A stretch of 12,476 nt of DNA from Holosporales bacterium. Its GTDB lineage: Bacteria; Pseudomonadota; Alphaproteobacteria; RUG11792. Location: the NCBI GenBank assembly GCA_031267075.1, contig JAIRZU010000019.1, positions 1 through 12,476 of the forward strand, in the 5' to 3' direction. Each line of letters begins with the position of its first letter. The first letter of the stretch is position 1. Under the pieces are notes generated by a model. That model saw only the letters and a list, made by a program, of their open reading frames with translations, had not been told where the DNA came from and did no database searches. Position numbers and translations under genes: made by a program. Shown piece by piece: positions 6,936 through 12,476 of the stretch.

Positions 6936-7982
6936 TCAACTGATTAAACTTTTTAGTAGCCTATGAGATTCCGAATTACCAGTCTTGAGATCATCCATGA
7001 TTTCCAACAGATTCTTATGCTTCCACGATACGACAAGGCTCAGAATGTATGAGCTCGGGCTGTGCCTTTCGATGACGGCCAGTCTCTTTGCGATGGCATC
7101 AACCTTATCATATATCGCATCTCTAGAGTCGAAATCGATTCCGAACTCGTCCCCTGATTGTGGTGGTATGATATGCACCTTGTCTCCTCCACTCTGCGCT
7201 TTCCTATTATACGTCATAACGTTCTCGATCTTTTTTAAATTCCCTAGCAGGCCGTGGAACACGCCACTCGCCTGAGTTCCAGAAGCTTCAGAAAGCATGT
7301 TCTTAAACTCATCGATTGCACCACTGATAGCCTCAATAGTCTCGCGTAGTTTGGAGATATCACTAGCCGAGGCATTGGAAACGATATTGCTGATATCCTC
7401 TACGGTCTTCACACCATTCTTCTGGGCGTTCTCCATAATCCTTGAGGCAGCCGTCTTGGCCTTAGCTACGGTATTTCGTAGCTCGACAGCGTAGTCGTAC
7501 TGGTAAATGTTAACTCCCTCACCGCCACCTGAAGCGAAGGAAACGAACTTGGATGCTTGAGCAATGGCGTCATAAACCCATTCCAAAATCCTGAACTTCT
7601 GCTCCTCGTCAGATTGCAGATCTTCTGTTTTTGGGTAGCCCTTCTCCCAAAACACTTCAACAAATTTGGTCAAGATTTGGACTCCGTTCAGAATCCCATC
7701 GAACCCATCTAACACGGCTAATGCCTCAATCAGCCACCCAGCAATCTGGAGATCCTTGGATTTCTCTACAAGCGCCTCAAATGCGAGCTTCTCAGCAAGG
7801 CCCCAGTCAGCTCTCTTAAGCTCCCTCTCCCATACTCCAAGCGAGACGCTGTGGTCCTCCTCGAACCTTGCATCCTTTATTTCATCGTAGATTTTGGTGA
7901 GCGATACGTCATAGCCAACTCCATCTGGGGAGCCGCCGATCTCGGCTACTATAGCATCTAGACTAATCTGAACTCTGCTCAT
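6936..7982 (-). CDS. tssA: Type VI secretion protein TssA (ImpA family)
   Basis: TssA binds the baseplate and membrane complex of the type VI secretion system and primes assembly of the tube and sheath. Residues ~10-118 match the ImpA N-terminal domain: a GGSPDGVGYD opening, YDEIKDAR, the very characteristic GVWERELKRADW, SKDLQIAGWLIEAL, and an FWEKGYP end. The middle is helical. The C-terminus has HSPSSYILSLVVSW, the usual ring-forming end of TssA. At 348 residues it fits the short TssA1 class (about 345 in Pseudomonas aeruginosa) rather than the long VasJ type. Its ATG lies 20 bp inside the 3' end of dapF, with GGGAG 6 nt upstream, so it is translationally linked to dapF. No other tss gene is in the window. 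Confidence 0.88.
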   Translation of the reverse strand: MSRVQISLDAIVAEIGGSPDGVGYDVSLTKIYDEIKDARFEEDHSVSLGVWERELKRADWGLAEKLAFEALVEKSKDLQIAGWLIEALAVLDGFDGILNGVQILTKFVEVFWEKGYPKTEDLQSDEEQKFRILEWVYDAIAQASKFVSFASGGGEGVNIYQYDYAVELRNTVAKAKTAASRIMENAQKNGVKTVEDISNIVSNASASDISKLRETIEAISGAIDEFKNMLSEASGTQASGVFHGLLGNLKKIENVMTYNRKAQSGGDKVHIIPPQSGDEFGIDFDSRDAIYDKVDAIAKRLAVIERHSPSSYILSLVVSWKHKNLLEIMDDLKTGNSESHRLLKSLIS

Positions 7983-9111
7983 TCCACACTCCCTTAAAAA
8001 CTATCTGCGGCCTTACCGTGAGCTTAACATGATCCTCCATGATCTCAACGAAAGAGGTTCCTCCATCATGGAGTACCTTAATTCTTCCACCTAATACCCC
8101 CCCTCTTTCAAACCCTTCAGAATCAGAATTATTGCTAGGAGACACGGAGCGGAGAAGCGGAGTGTACAAAGGAGTACATGAGCATTCGAGCACCGGATCG
8201 ACGAAGGAAGAAACTGATTGTGGAGGGTTAGTGGACGGGGATATTAGACTTCCAAACACCGATGCTACAGCCCCACTCCCACACGCCCTAGTCCACCCCG
8301 CTCCTCTCTCGAGTGTCTTAACTCTGATCGTGTTATCATCAATTACAGCCACAAAGTGGATATTGCATTCGGGGTGCTTCTTCGCTATCCGATCAGCATC
8401 ACCAATTTCACTCATAAGTCTCACAAGGTGCTTATTCCCAACCGTAATTATCCCACGTCCATCCGCTACCGGCATAGGGATTTGCGCCGTAACTTCTTGG
8501 CCATGGACTTCTACAGCACACTCACAACCACCTTCTACCATTAGAGAAATGGCCCCCTTCCGGAACCCTCCATAATCAGTTTCTTTCTGCGTCGAGCCGG
8601 TGCTCGAATGCTCATGTACCTCCTTGTACACTCCGCTTCTCCGCTCCGTGTCTCCTAGCAATAACTCTGATTCTGGAGGGTTGGAAGGAGGTAGATTCAT
8701 GTACCCTATGCAGTAGGCGACTGCGCATATGCCATTCCCACACATGCTAGCTTTGGTGCCATCGTTGTTAAAAATGGTAACTGTAGTTAAGGACGATTTT
8801 TCATCCTTCCAAACGAGCAGAAGCTGATCGCAGCCTATGCCAGTACGTCTGTCTGAAATGGCACGTACACTGTCGGCACTCAACCATTCATAATCAGTTT
8901 CTTCCTTCGTCGATCCGGTGCTCGAATGCTCATGTACCTCCTTGTACACTCCGCTTCTCCGCTCCGTGTCTCCTAGCAATAATCCTGATTCTGAAGGGTT
9001 GGAAGGAGGGGGGGTGTGAATTATCACGAAGTCGTTTCCGTTAACGTGCGCTTTCGTAAATTCAATGTGCCCTGATTTTGAACGTTTTGAGATACTGCTA
9101 TTATCACTCAT
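7963..9111 (-). CDS. dapF: Diaminopimelate epimerase interrupted by three in-frame palindromic elements
   Basis: DapF converts LL-DAP to meso-DAP with two catalytic cysteines. Both are present: Cys124 in MCGNG and Cys277 in RACGSGA. Other family segments are KAHVNGNDFVI near the N-terminus, GIGCDQLLLV, and LERGAGWT. The protein is 382 residues against about 274 in E. coli. The excess is three insertions, with cores at residues ~38-77, ~144-183 and ~295-334, each a copy of the same repeat. All conserved blocks remain in order and in one open frame, so the enzyme may still fold, with the insertions as surface loops. GGAGG at 9120-9124 is a strong ribosome-binding site. The gene lies between the transporter (28-bp gap) and tssA (20-bp overlap). 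Confidence 0.93.
   Translation of the reverse strand: MSDNSSISKRSKSGHIEFTKAHVNGNDFVIIHTPPPSNPSESGLLLGDTERRSGVYKEVHEHSSTGSTKEETDYEWLSADSVRAISDRRTGIGCDQLLLVWKDEKSSLTTVTIFNNDGTKASMCGNGICAVAYCIGYMNLPPSNPPESELLLGDTERRSGVYKEVHEHSSTGSTQKETDYGGFRKGAISLMVEGGCECAVEVHGQEVTAQIPMPVADGRGIITVGNKHLVRLMSEIGDADRIAKKHPECNIHFVAVIDDNTIRVKTLERGAGWTRACGSGAVASVFGSLISPSTNPPQSVSSFVDPVLECSCTPLYTPLLRSVSPSNNSDSEGFERGGVLGGRIKVLHDGGTSFVEIMEDHVKLTVRPQIVFKGVWNEQSSD
8111..8229 (+). repeat. Palindromic element, copy A (inverted relative to dapF)
   Basis: This is a 119-bp core with imperfect 16-bp terminal inverted repeats, AACCCTTCAGAATCAG at one end and the complement of AACCCTCCACAATCAG at the other. Looser inverted similarity reaches C and G runs at about 8097 and 8240. 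It lies opposite to the other two copies, so dapF is translated from its other strand, giving SVSSFVDPVLECSCTPL and neighbouring residues. Both strands are free of stops in the frames used. It is ~93% identical to copy C by hand count. Confidence 0.9.
8564..8682 (-). repeat. Palindromic element, copy B (sense in dapF)
   Basis: This 119-bp core has the best-preserved ends: AACCCTCCAGAATCAG against AACCCTCCATAATCAG, one mismatch in 16. The inverted similarity continues outward through CTTCC and C-rich sequence, for about 138 bp in total, a multiple of three. It encodes a peptide containing GDTERRSGVYKEVHEHSS. It sits just after the first catalytic-cysteine block of dapF. Confidence 0.92.
8882..9000 (-). 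repeat. Palindromic element, copy C (sense in dapF)
   Basis: This 119-bp core is about 93% identical to copy B and in the same orientation and reading frame, again encoding GDTERRSGVYKEVHEHSS. Its distal end is slightly decayed (AACCATTCATAATCAG). The outer flank includes a G7 run at 9008-9014, matching the C7 run beside copy A. It lies early in DapF, between the NGNDFVI and GIGCDQLL blocks. Confidence 0.92.
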
Positions 9112-9139
9112 GATTTATTCCTCCATCTACGTGGATCGG

Positions 9140-10333
9140 TTAGTGGATTGCTTTCTTCTTTCTTTTCAAGGCAGATACGACCTTCTCGAAGGCGATGGCA
9201 AGTGCTCCATTACCAGCTACATTGCAAGTGGTAATTAGTGGATCGAAGAGGACGTATACTGCTGTTACGAGAGCCAACATTTCCGAGGACAATCCCAGGT
9301 ATTTCTGCATCACAGGCAGCATCACCAAGACGCCACCACCTGGAACAGCAGCCACAGCAAACTTCGCAAGAACGAAGTGAAGAGCGAATGGCAGGTAGTC
9401 ACTGAGCCCAGGGCACTGCATCCCAAACGATACCATAACAGCGATTGCAATGCTCGGTATGAAAAAGCAGTCGCCTACCAAATGGATATTGACTGTAGCA
9501 GGGATGATGATTCCAGCGTTGCATCCATCGTCCAGATTCTTCTCAGCTCCTTTGATTGAGAGTGGCATTGCAACTGTACTAGACATAGATCCAAACGCCG
9601 CTACCAAGGCTGGGAATACGTTTCTGATGTACTCAAGGCATCTAGAAGCGCTAAACCTAGCCAGAGCAAAAAACTGCACCACTACATACCCATACGCAGA
9701 AACCACAAAGACCAGAAGAATCGGAAGGTACTGCTGGCAGATCCTCGTTAGCATTCCGTCATGCTGGAGCTTCACAGCTGTTCCCATTATGAACAGCGGC
9801 ATCAGTGGCACCAAAACCTTGAAGAACCATCCTGTGAAAATACTAAGTATGCTGGTAAGCTTCTCAGACTTACTACCTCCCCAAAACGCCATCCCTAATC
9901 CGAGTAGCGCTCCAAACACAATCGCAATATCATTCGAGATCAGAGTTCCAAGCTGCATCGTAAACATCGGGAAGAGCTCATGATCGCCACCTGCATTTGC
10001 ATTGATCGCGCTCACATCAATGGTCGAGATGTTCGTTGATATGAGGTACGACAGCATAGTGTTCATGAAATTCGAAGCGCAGACTAAGGCTACTATCACG
10101 ACTACGTACCCCAACGCCTTAGCTCCTAGCTTTATGATCGAGTTGGAAATGAGAGCGAAGACAACAAACGGTAGTGAGAATACCAGCAGCTCCTTAGTAA
10201 CGAGGCTCACAGCATACATGAACGACTTCACTTCGTACGCAAGCGCCCCGCCAAACACAAGCGAGAAAAGAAGGGAGGCCAGGAAAATAACTGGCATCCC
10301 AAATCGCTTCATGAAACCTACGGAGCCGCTCAC
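9140..10333 (-). CDS. DAACS-family cation:amino-acid symporter with altered substrate-site residues
   Basis: This is a polytopic inner-membrane transporter of the dicarboxylate/amino-acid:cation symporter family. I chose GTG 10333, giving 397 residues, because it lies 7 bp after the rpsI stop with AGAGG about 10 nt upstream; the frame extends upstream into rpsI, and ATG 10312 is the other option. Visible landmarks, numbered from GTG, are the hairpin-1 serine motif FGSMSSTVAMP (247-257), the TM7 segment NIHLVGD (282-288), the hairpin-2 VPGGG (330-334), and the TM8 DPLITTCNVAGNG (364-376). Aligned with GltPh, the aspartate that binds the amino group is kept. The arginine that binds a side-chain carboxylate is Ile, the final Na-site Asp is Asn, and NMDGT is replaced. 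A neutral amino acid is thus a likelier substrate than glutamate or aspartate. Confidence 0.85.
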   Translation of the reverse strand: MSGSVGFMKRFGMPVIFLASLLFSLVFGGALAYEVKSFMYAVSLVTKELLVFSLPFVVFALISNSIIKLGAKALGYVVVIVALVCASNFMNTMLSYLISTNISTIDVSAINANAGGDHELFPMFTMQLGTLISNDIAIVFGALLGLGMAFWGGSKSEKLTSILSIFTGWFFKVLVPLMPLFIMGTAVKLQHDGMLTRICQQYLPILLVFVVSAYGYVVVQFFALARFSASRCLEYIRNVFPALVAAFGSMSSTVAMPLSIKGAEKNLDDGCNAGIIIPATVNIHLVGDCFFIPSIAIAVMVSFGMQCPGLSDYLPFALHFVLAKFAVAAVPGGGVLVMLPVMQKYLGLSSEMLALVTAVYVLFDPLITTCNVAGNGALAIAFEKVVSALKRKKKAIH

Positions 10334-10340
10334 GATAATT

Positions 10341-10811
10341 CTACCTCTTTGAGAACTGGAACATCCTGCGAGCTTTTCGTCTGCCGTACTTCTTTCTCTC
10401 AACAATCCTCGAGTCTCTCGTAAGGAATCCGACTTGCTTTAGGAGGCCGTGAAGATCAGGCTCGAAACAATCTAGAGCTTTGCTTATGCCGTGCTTAACA
10501 GCACCTGCCTGGCCAGACAGCCCTCCACCTTTAACGGTGCAGTATACATCGTACTGCCCATCTCTTGAGACGGTTGAGAGAGGCTGCTGTATCACCATAC
10601 TTAGAACCGCCCTCTTGAAGTACTCATCCTGCGGAATTCCATTTACGATAATTCTGCCGGAGCCAGGCTTAATCCACACGCGCGCTATGGAGTTCTTTCT
10701 TTTCCCAGTAGCATACGCTCTGCCATACGCATCGAGCTTTTGCTCTCTCTTAGCTGATATCGGTGCAACCACGGTAGCCAGGTTCGCCACATCACTAACG
10801 ATTTCGTTCAC
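10341..10811 (-). CDS. rpsI: 30S ribosomal protein S9
   Basis: S9 of the small subunit, whose C-terminal tail reaches the P-site tRNA. The 156-residue protein shows YATGKRKNSIARVWIKPGSG, the GGGLSGQAGAVKHGISKAL block, TRDSRIVERKKYGRRKARR, and the conserved FSKR end. An N-terminal extension of about 30 residues is common in alphaproteobacteria. The start is GTG at 10811, and its GTGA overlaps the rplM stop by four bases, the usual coupled rplM-rpsI arrangement. Confidence 0.97.
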   Translation of the reverse strand: MNEIVSDVANLATVVAPISAKREQKLDAYGRAYATGKRKNSIARVWIKPGSGRIIVNGIPQDEYFKRAVLSMVIQQPLSTVSRDGQYDVYCTVKGGGLSGQAGAVKHGISKALDCFEPDLHGLLKQVGFLTRDSRIVERKKYGRRKARRMFQFSKR

Positions 10812-11278
10812 GATCCTGCCCTCCGACTGTTCTTCCGATTAAGTTCTGCAATATCAAGAACCTTCGGCTGCTGAGCCTCATGTGGATGCTCCGAGCCTTT
10901 ATAAACTTTTAGCTTAGACAAAATCTGTCTAGTAAGCGGTCCCTTTGACATCATCCTTCTAACGGCATTGCGTACCGCCTTGTCTTGGCACTTCTCATTT
11001 AGTAGCTGCTTCATCGTTCGGTTCTTTATGCCTCCCGGATATCCAGAATGCCAATAGTGCTTTTTGTTATCTAGCTTCTTTCCGGTCAGTGCAACCTTAT
11101 CTGCATTTATCACAACAACATAATCCCCGCAGTCAGCGTTTGGCGTGAAGCACGCCTTGTTCTTCCCGCGAAGGATGTTCGCTATAATAGTGGCCATTCT
11201 GCCCAACACCATCTCCTCTGCATCTATGAGGATCCACTGCCTCTGCACATCTGATGATCTTATAAAAGGCGTACTCAT
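10808..11278 (-). CDS. rplM: 50S ribosomal protein L13
   Basis: L13 is an early-assembling protein of the large subunit. Family segments are QWILIDAEEMVLGRMA, the basic GKNKACFTPNADCGDYVVVINA, LTGKKLDNKKHYWHSGYPGG, and AVRRMMSKGPLTRQILSKLKVYKGSEHPHEAQQP. I chose ATG 11278 (156 residues) over an in-frame TTG at 11290, which only adds a few basic residues. It is the first gene of a run rplM-rpsI-transporter-dapF-tssA with a good promoter directly upstream. Confidence 0.96.
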   Translation of the reverse strand: MSTPFIRSSDVQRQWILIDAEEMVLGRMATIIANILRGKNKACFTPNADCGDYVVVINADKVALTGKKLDNKKHYWHSGYPGGIKNRTMKQLLNEKCQDKAVRNAVRRMMSKGPLTRQILSKLKVYKGSEHPHEAQQPKVLDIAELNRKNSRRAGS

Positions 11279-11307
11279 ACGGTACCGCAAACCAAAAGCT
11301 ATGGCTC

Positions 11308-11337
11308 ATGTTACCACAGGGAAAATGTCATTGTCAA
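11308..11337 (-). promoter_or_regulatory. Sigma70-type promoter of the rplM operon
   Basis: On the minus strand, a perfect TTGACA (11337-11332) is followed after 18 bp by TAACAT (11313-11308). This would start RNA near 11300 and leave a leader of about 22 nt before the rplM ATG. The -35 box is embedded in an inverted repeat, CATTGT-CAA-ACAATG (11329-11343), which could be an operator. Confidence 0.6.
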
Positions 11338-11379
11338 ACAATGGGCGTATTTTTATGGGGCTCCTCGTACCATGCCGCA

Positions 11380-11405
11380 CCATGCCGAAAGTCCATGCCG
11401 AAAGT
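11380..11405. repeat. 13-bp perfect tandem duplication
   Basis: CCATGCCGAAAGT occurs twice back to back (11380-11392 and 11393-11405), with a third partial unit, CCATGCCG, at 11370-11377. It lies in the divergent intergenic region upstream of rplM and has no visible coding role. Confidence 0.7.
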
Positions 11406-11443
11406 GGCTACCCACCAAACCTCAGTGAGAGGAATCTTATGCA

Positions 11444-11472
11444 TTGACTGATACATGATATTATTGTAGCAT
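11444..11472 (+). promoter_or_regulatory. Candidate promoter of the tandem-module exported protein
   Basis: TTGACT (11444-11449) and TAGCAT (11467-11472) are separated by 17 bp, and the gene's ATG lies 32 bp downstream. The -10 box matches the consensus at four of six positions and overlaps the inverted repeat at 11462-11480, so a bound repressor would block it. Confidence 0.4.
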
Positions 11473-11480
11473 ATACAATA
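11462..11480. promoter_or_regulatory. Operator-like inverted repeat
   Basis: TATTGTA-GCATA-TACAATA is a perfect 7-bp inverted repeat with a 5-bp spacer, lying over the candidate -10 box of the downstream gene. The inner half-site ATTGT/ACAAT also forms the inverted repeat over the rplM -35 box (11329-11343), with a shorter spacer there. Confidence 0.4.
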
Positions 11481-11504
11481 TTGCATGATATGCGGAGTAA
11501 GAGA

Positions 11505-12083
11505 ATGAGAAAGTGGATGATAATGCTGATGGGGTTAACAGCCACGGTAGCAGTATGGGAAGCCGGTGCCACCGGACCACTTCCATCACCACAGAGAGAA
11601 CCCCCCATGTACGATGGCTCCTCACCCACATGGGAAGATGTGGAGAATGACGCATGCTACACCTTCAAACTTACAAAGAATGGAGTTGAAGTACGTCCCA
11701 GAGGACGCGGACCGATGCGAGAAGGAGAAAGAGAAACGGCGCTAAACTTGTATGGTGGCGAGGAAGCAGTGCGCGCAGCACTCAGAGCCCGCCCCCCACG
11801 CCAACTAGTATCTCCTCCCAACGAGGAGCAGCAGCACCTCCTGGACAGGCTGGACAACGACACCAAACACCGCTTCATACTTGCGGGCAGTAGGATAGTT
11901 GTACGCAAAGGACCACGACAGATCATTGGACAAGAGAGGGTGGAAGTGCTGGACCAATACGGTAGCGAAGAGGCAGTACGCGAAGCACTCAGAGCACGAG
12001 CAGACTACAAACGCCAACAGGCAGAGGAGGAGTCTGAGCATGTTCCCAGCATGCCTCCGGACCATGACCCTAGTGCGGAATAA
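11505..12083 (+). CDS. Exported protein of two tandem ~53-residue modules, unknown family
   Basis: I chose ATG 11505 (192 residues) because GGAG lies 7 nt upstream and it gives a typical signal peptide (MRKWMIMLMGLTATVAVWEAGA). TTG 11481 and ATG 11490 are weaker alternatives. The mature protein holds two homologous modules at about residues 43-96 and 113-165. Module 1 opens WEDVENDACYTFKL and closes YGGEEAVRAALRAR; module 2 opens LDRLDNDTKHRFIL and closes YGSEEAVREALRAR. Between these anchors both have a basic strand-like part (VEVRPRG, IVVRKGP), then a short helix. The C-terminal tail is acidic and Pro-rich. I know no family with this module. It diverges from the rplM operon. Confidence 0.75.
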   Translation: MRKWMIMLMGLTATVAVWEAGATGPLPSPQREPPMYDGSSPTWEDVENDACYTFKLTKNGVEVRPRGRGPMREGERETALNLYGGEEAVRAALRARPPRQLVSPPNEEQQHLLDRLDNDTKHRFILAGSRIVVRKGPRQIIGQERVEVLDQYGSEEAVREALRARADYKRQQAEEESEHVPSMPPDHDPSAE

Positions 12084-12116
12084 CCCAGCCCCTTACCCCT
12101 CTTAGGAGGTACAGAG

Positions 12117-12248
12117 ATGTGGAGCTCTTCTAGCTGTTGTTCAGTTACATCAGCGGGGACTCCCATCATGAGGTCCTGGGCCCGCTGGTTAGATGGGAAT
12201 ACGAGAAACGGGATGCTTTCAAAGCATTATGTGAGAAGATACTGGTAA
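12117..12248 (+). CDS. Possible 43-residue small ORF with strong Shine-Dalgarno
   Basis: GGAGG at 12105-12109, 7 nt before ATG 12117, is one of the best ribosome-binding sites in the window. The frame encodes 43 residues rich in Ser, Trp and Arg (MWSSSSCC start, VRRYW end). The overlapping +2 frame (12134-12325; TTG at 12137, directly after a stop at 12131) has a more natural composition, including PLVRWEYEKRDAFKALCEKI. The two could be the halves of one frameshifted small gene, or one may be noise. Confidence 0.25.
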   Translation: MWSSSSCCSVTSAGTPIMRSWARWLDGNTRNGMLSKHYVRRYW

Positions 12249-12364
12249 AGGCAGCAGGCTCCCTACCTCTTCCTCCTGGTGCGCTCGACCACAATCACAA
12301 TGAAGATCAGTGCCATTATCAATGATAGGATCGGTATGTTTTTATGTACAGAGAAAAATGGGGA

Positions 12365-12394
12365 TTGACAACTAATTACGGGAAATAGTATAAT
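12365..12394 (+). promoter_or_regulatory. Consensus sigma70 promoter
   Basis: TTGACA (12365-12370) and TATAAT (12389-12394) both match the consensus perfectly, separated by 18 bp. Transcription should start near 12401, leaving a leader of about 29 nt before the ATG at 12430. An ATG at 12401 itself would make a leaderless start. Confidence 0.75.
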
Positions 12395-12429
12395 CAGAGG
12401 ATGTTGAACCGGAGTAACAAGAGAAAAGT

Positions 12430-12476
12430 ATGGAGCGATGTAGGTATTGTGGGTGTGAGAAACTCAGAAAAGATGG
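12430..12476 (+). CDS. Start of a zinc-ribbon protein, possibly an IS transposase (partial)
   Basis: ATG 12430, with AGAG about 6 nt upstream, begins MERCRYCGCEKLRKDG and runs off the window. The early Cys-x2-Cys pair followed by a basic segment and Gly resembles the N-terminal zinc ribbon of IS1-like transposases (general form CxxC...KNG). Only 15 complete codons are visible. The competing frame from ATG 12401 is also open but looks less like a known protein. Terminal inverted repeats could not be identified in 12326-12430. Confidence 0.35.
   Translation, partial: MERCRYCGCEKLRKD

Noticed and set aside
8039..8575. Plus-strand open frame antisense to dapF containing the GDTERRSGVYK peptide
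   Set aside because: The peptide comes from the inverted palindromic element, whose strands are both stop-free; the rest is the shadow of the strongly supported dapF.
1..12476. tRNA or rRNA genes, or a CRISPR array
   Set aside because: No cloverleaf-like segment, rRNA core sequence or regularly spaced short repeats seen by eye; repeats found are explained by the palindromic elements and the junction duplication.

Overview
The window looks like a chromosomal segment of an alphaproteobacterium, most plausibly a host-associated member of the Rickettsiales or Holosporales. Three things point that way: small selfish palindromic elements sit in frame inside protein-coding genes, as in Rickettsia and Wolbachia; several Sec-exported proteins have no recognisable family; and a lone type VI secretion gene sits among housekeeping genes. 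GC content is close to half by eye. Genus and species cannot be fixed from the sequence, and the order is an inference.

Layout. Positions 1-406 hold a minus-strand open frame with no start codon, running off the window edge. It abuts a 176-bp element bounded by perfect 24-bp inverted repeats (427-602). Two exported proteins of unknown family follow on the plus strand (650-1810 and 2044-2838). Between them lies a 111-bp partial duplicate of the junction where the second of these genes meets lpd. A minus-strand pair, hfq and lpd (4688-2865), comes next. dapE (4801-5925, plus) diverges from hfq and converges on an exported protein with a Pro/Ala/Ser/Thr-rich linker (6854-5976, minus).

The right half is a compact minus-strand run: rplM, rpsI, a DAACS-family transporter, dapF and tssA (11278-6936). 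The genes overlap or sit within about 30 bp of each other, and a sigma70-type promoter lies upstream of rplM. This run links ribosomal proteins L13 and S9, an amino-acid transporter, diaminopimelate epimerase and the type VI baseplate-associated protein TssA. Divergent from rplM is an exported 192-residue protein made of two tandem copies of a ~53-residue module (11505-12083). The window ends with weak small ORFs, a consensus TTGACA/TATAAT promoter, and the start of a zinc-ribbon protein that may be an insertion-sequence transposase.

Function. dapE and dapF belong to the succinylase branch of diaminopimelate synthesis, so the organism probably makes meso-DAP for lysine and peptidoglycan. lpd is the E3 subunit of 2-oxoacid dehydrogenase complexes. 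hfq gives sRNA-based control.

The most striking feature is dapF. It carries three near-identical copies of a >=119-bp terminal-inverted-repeat element, two in one orientation and one in the other. All three stay in frame and fall between conserved blocks, raising the protein from about 274 residues (E. coli) to 382. A decayed relative may sit in lpd.
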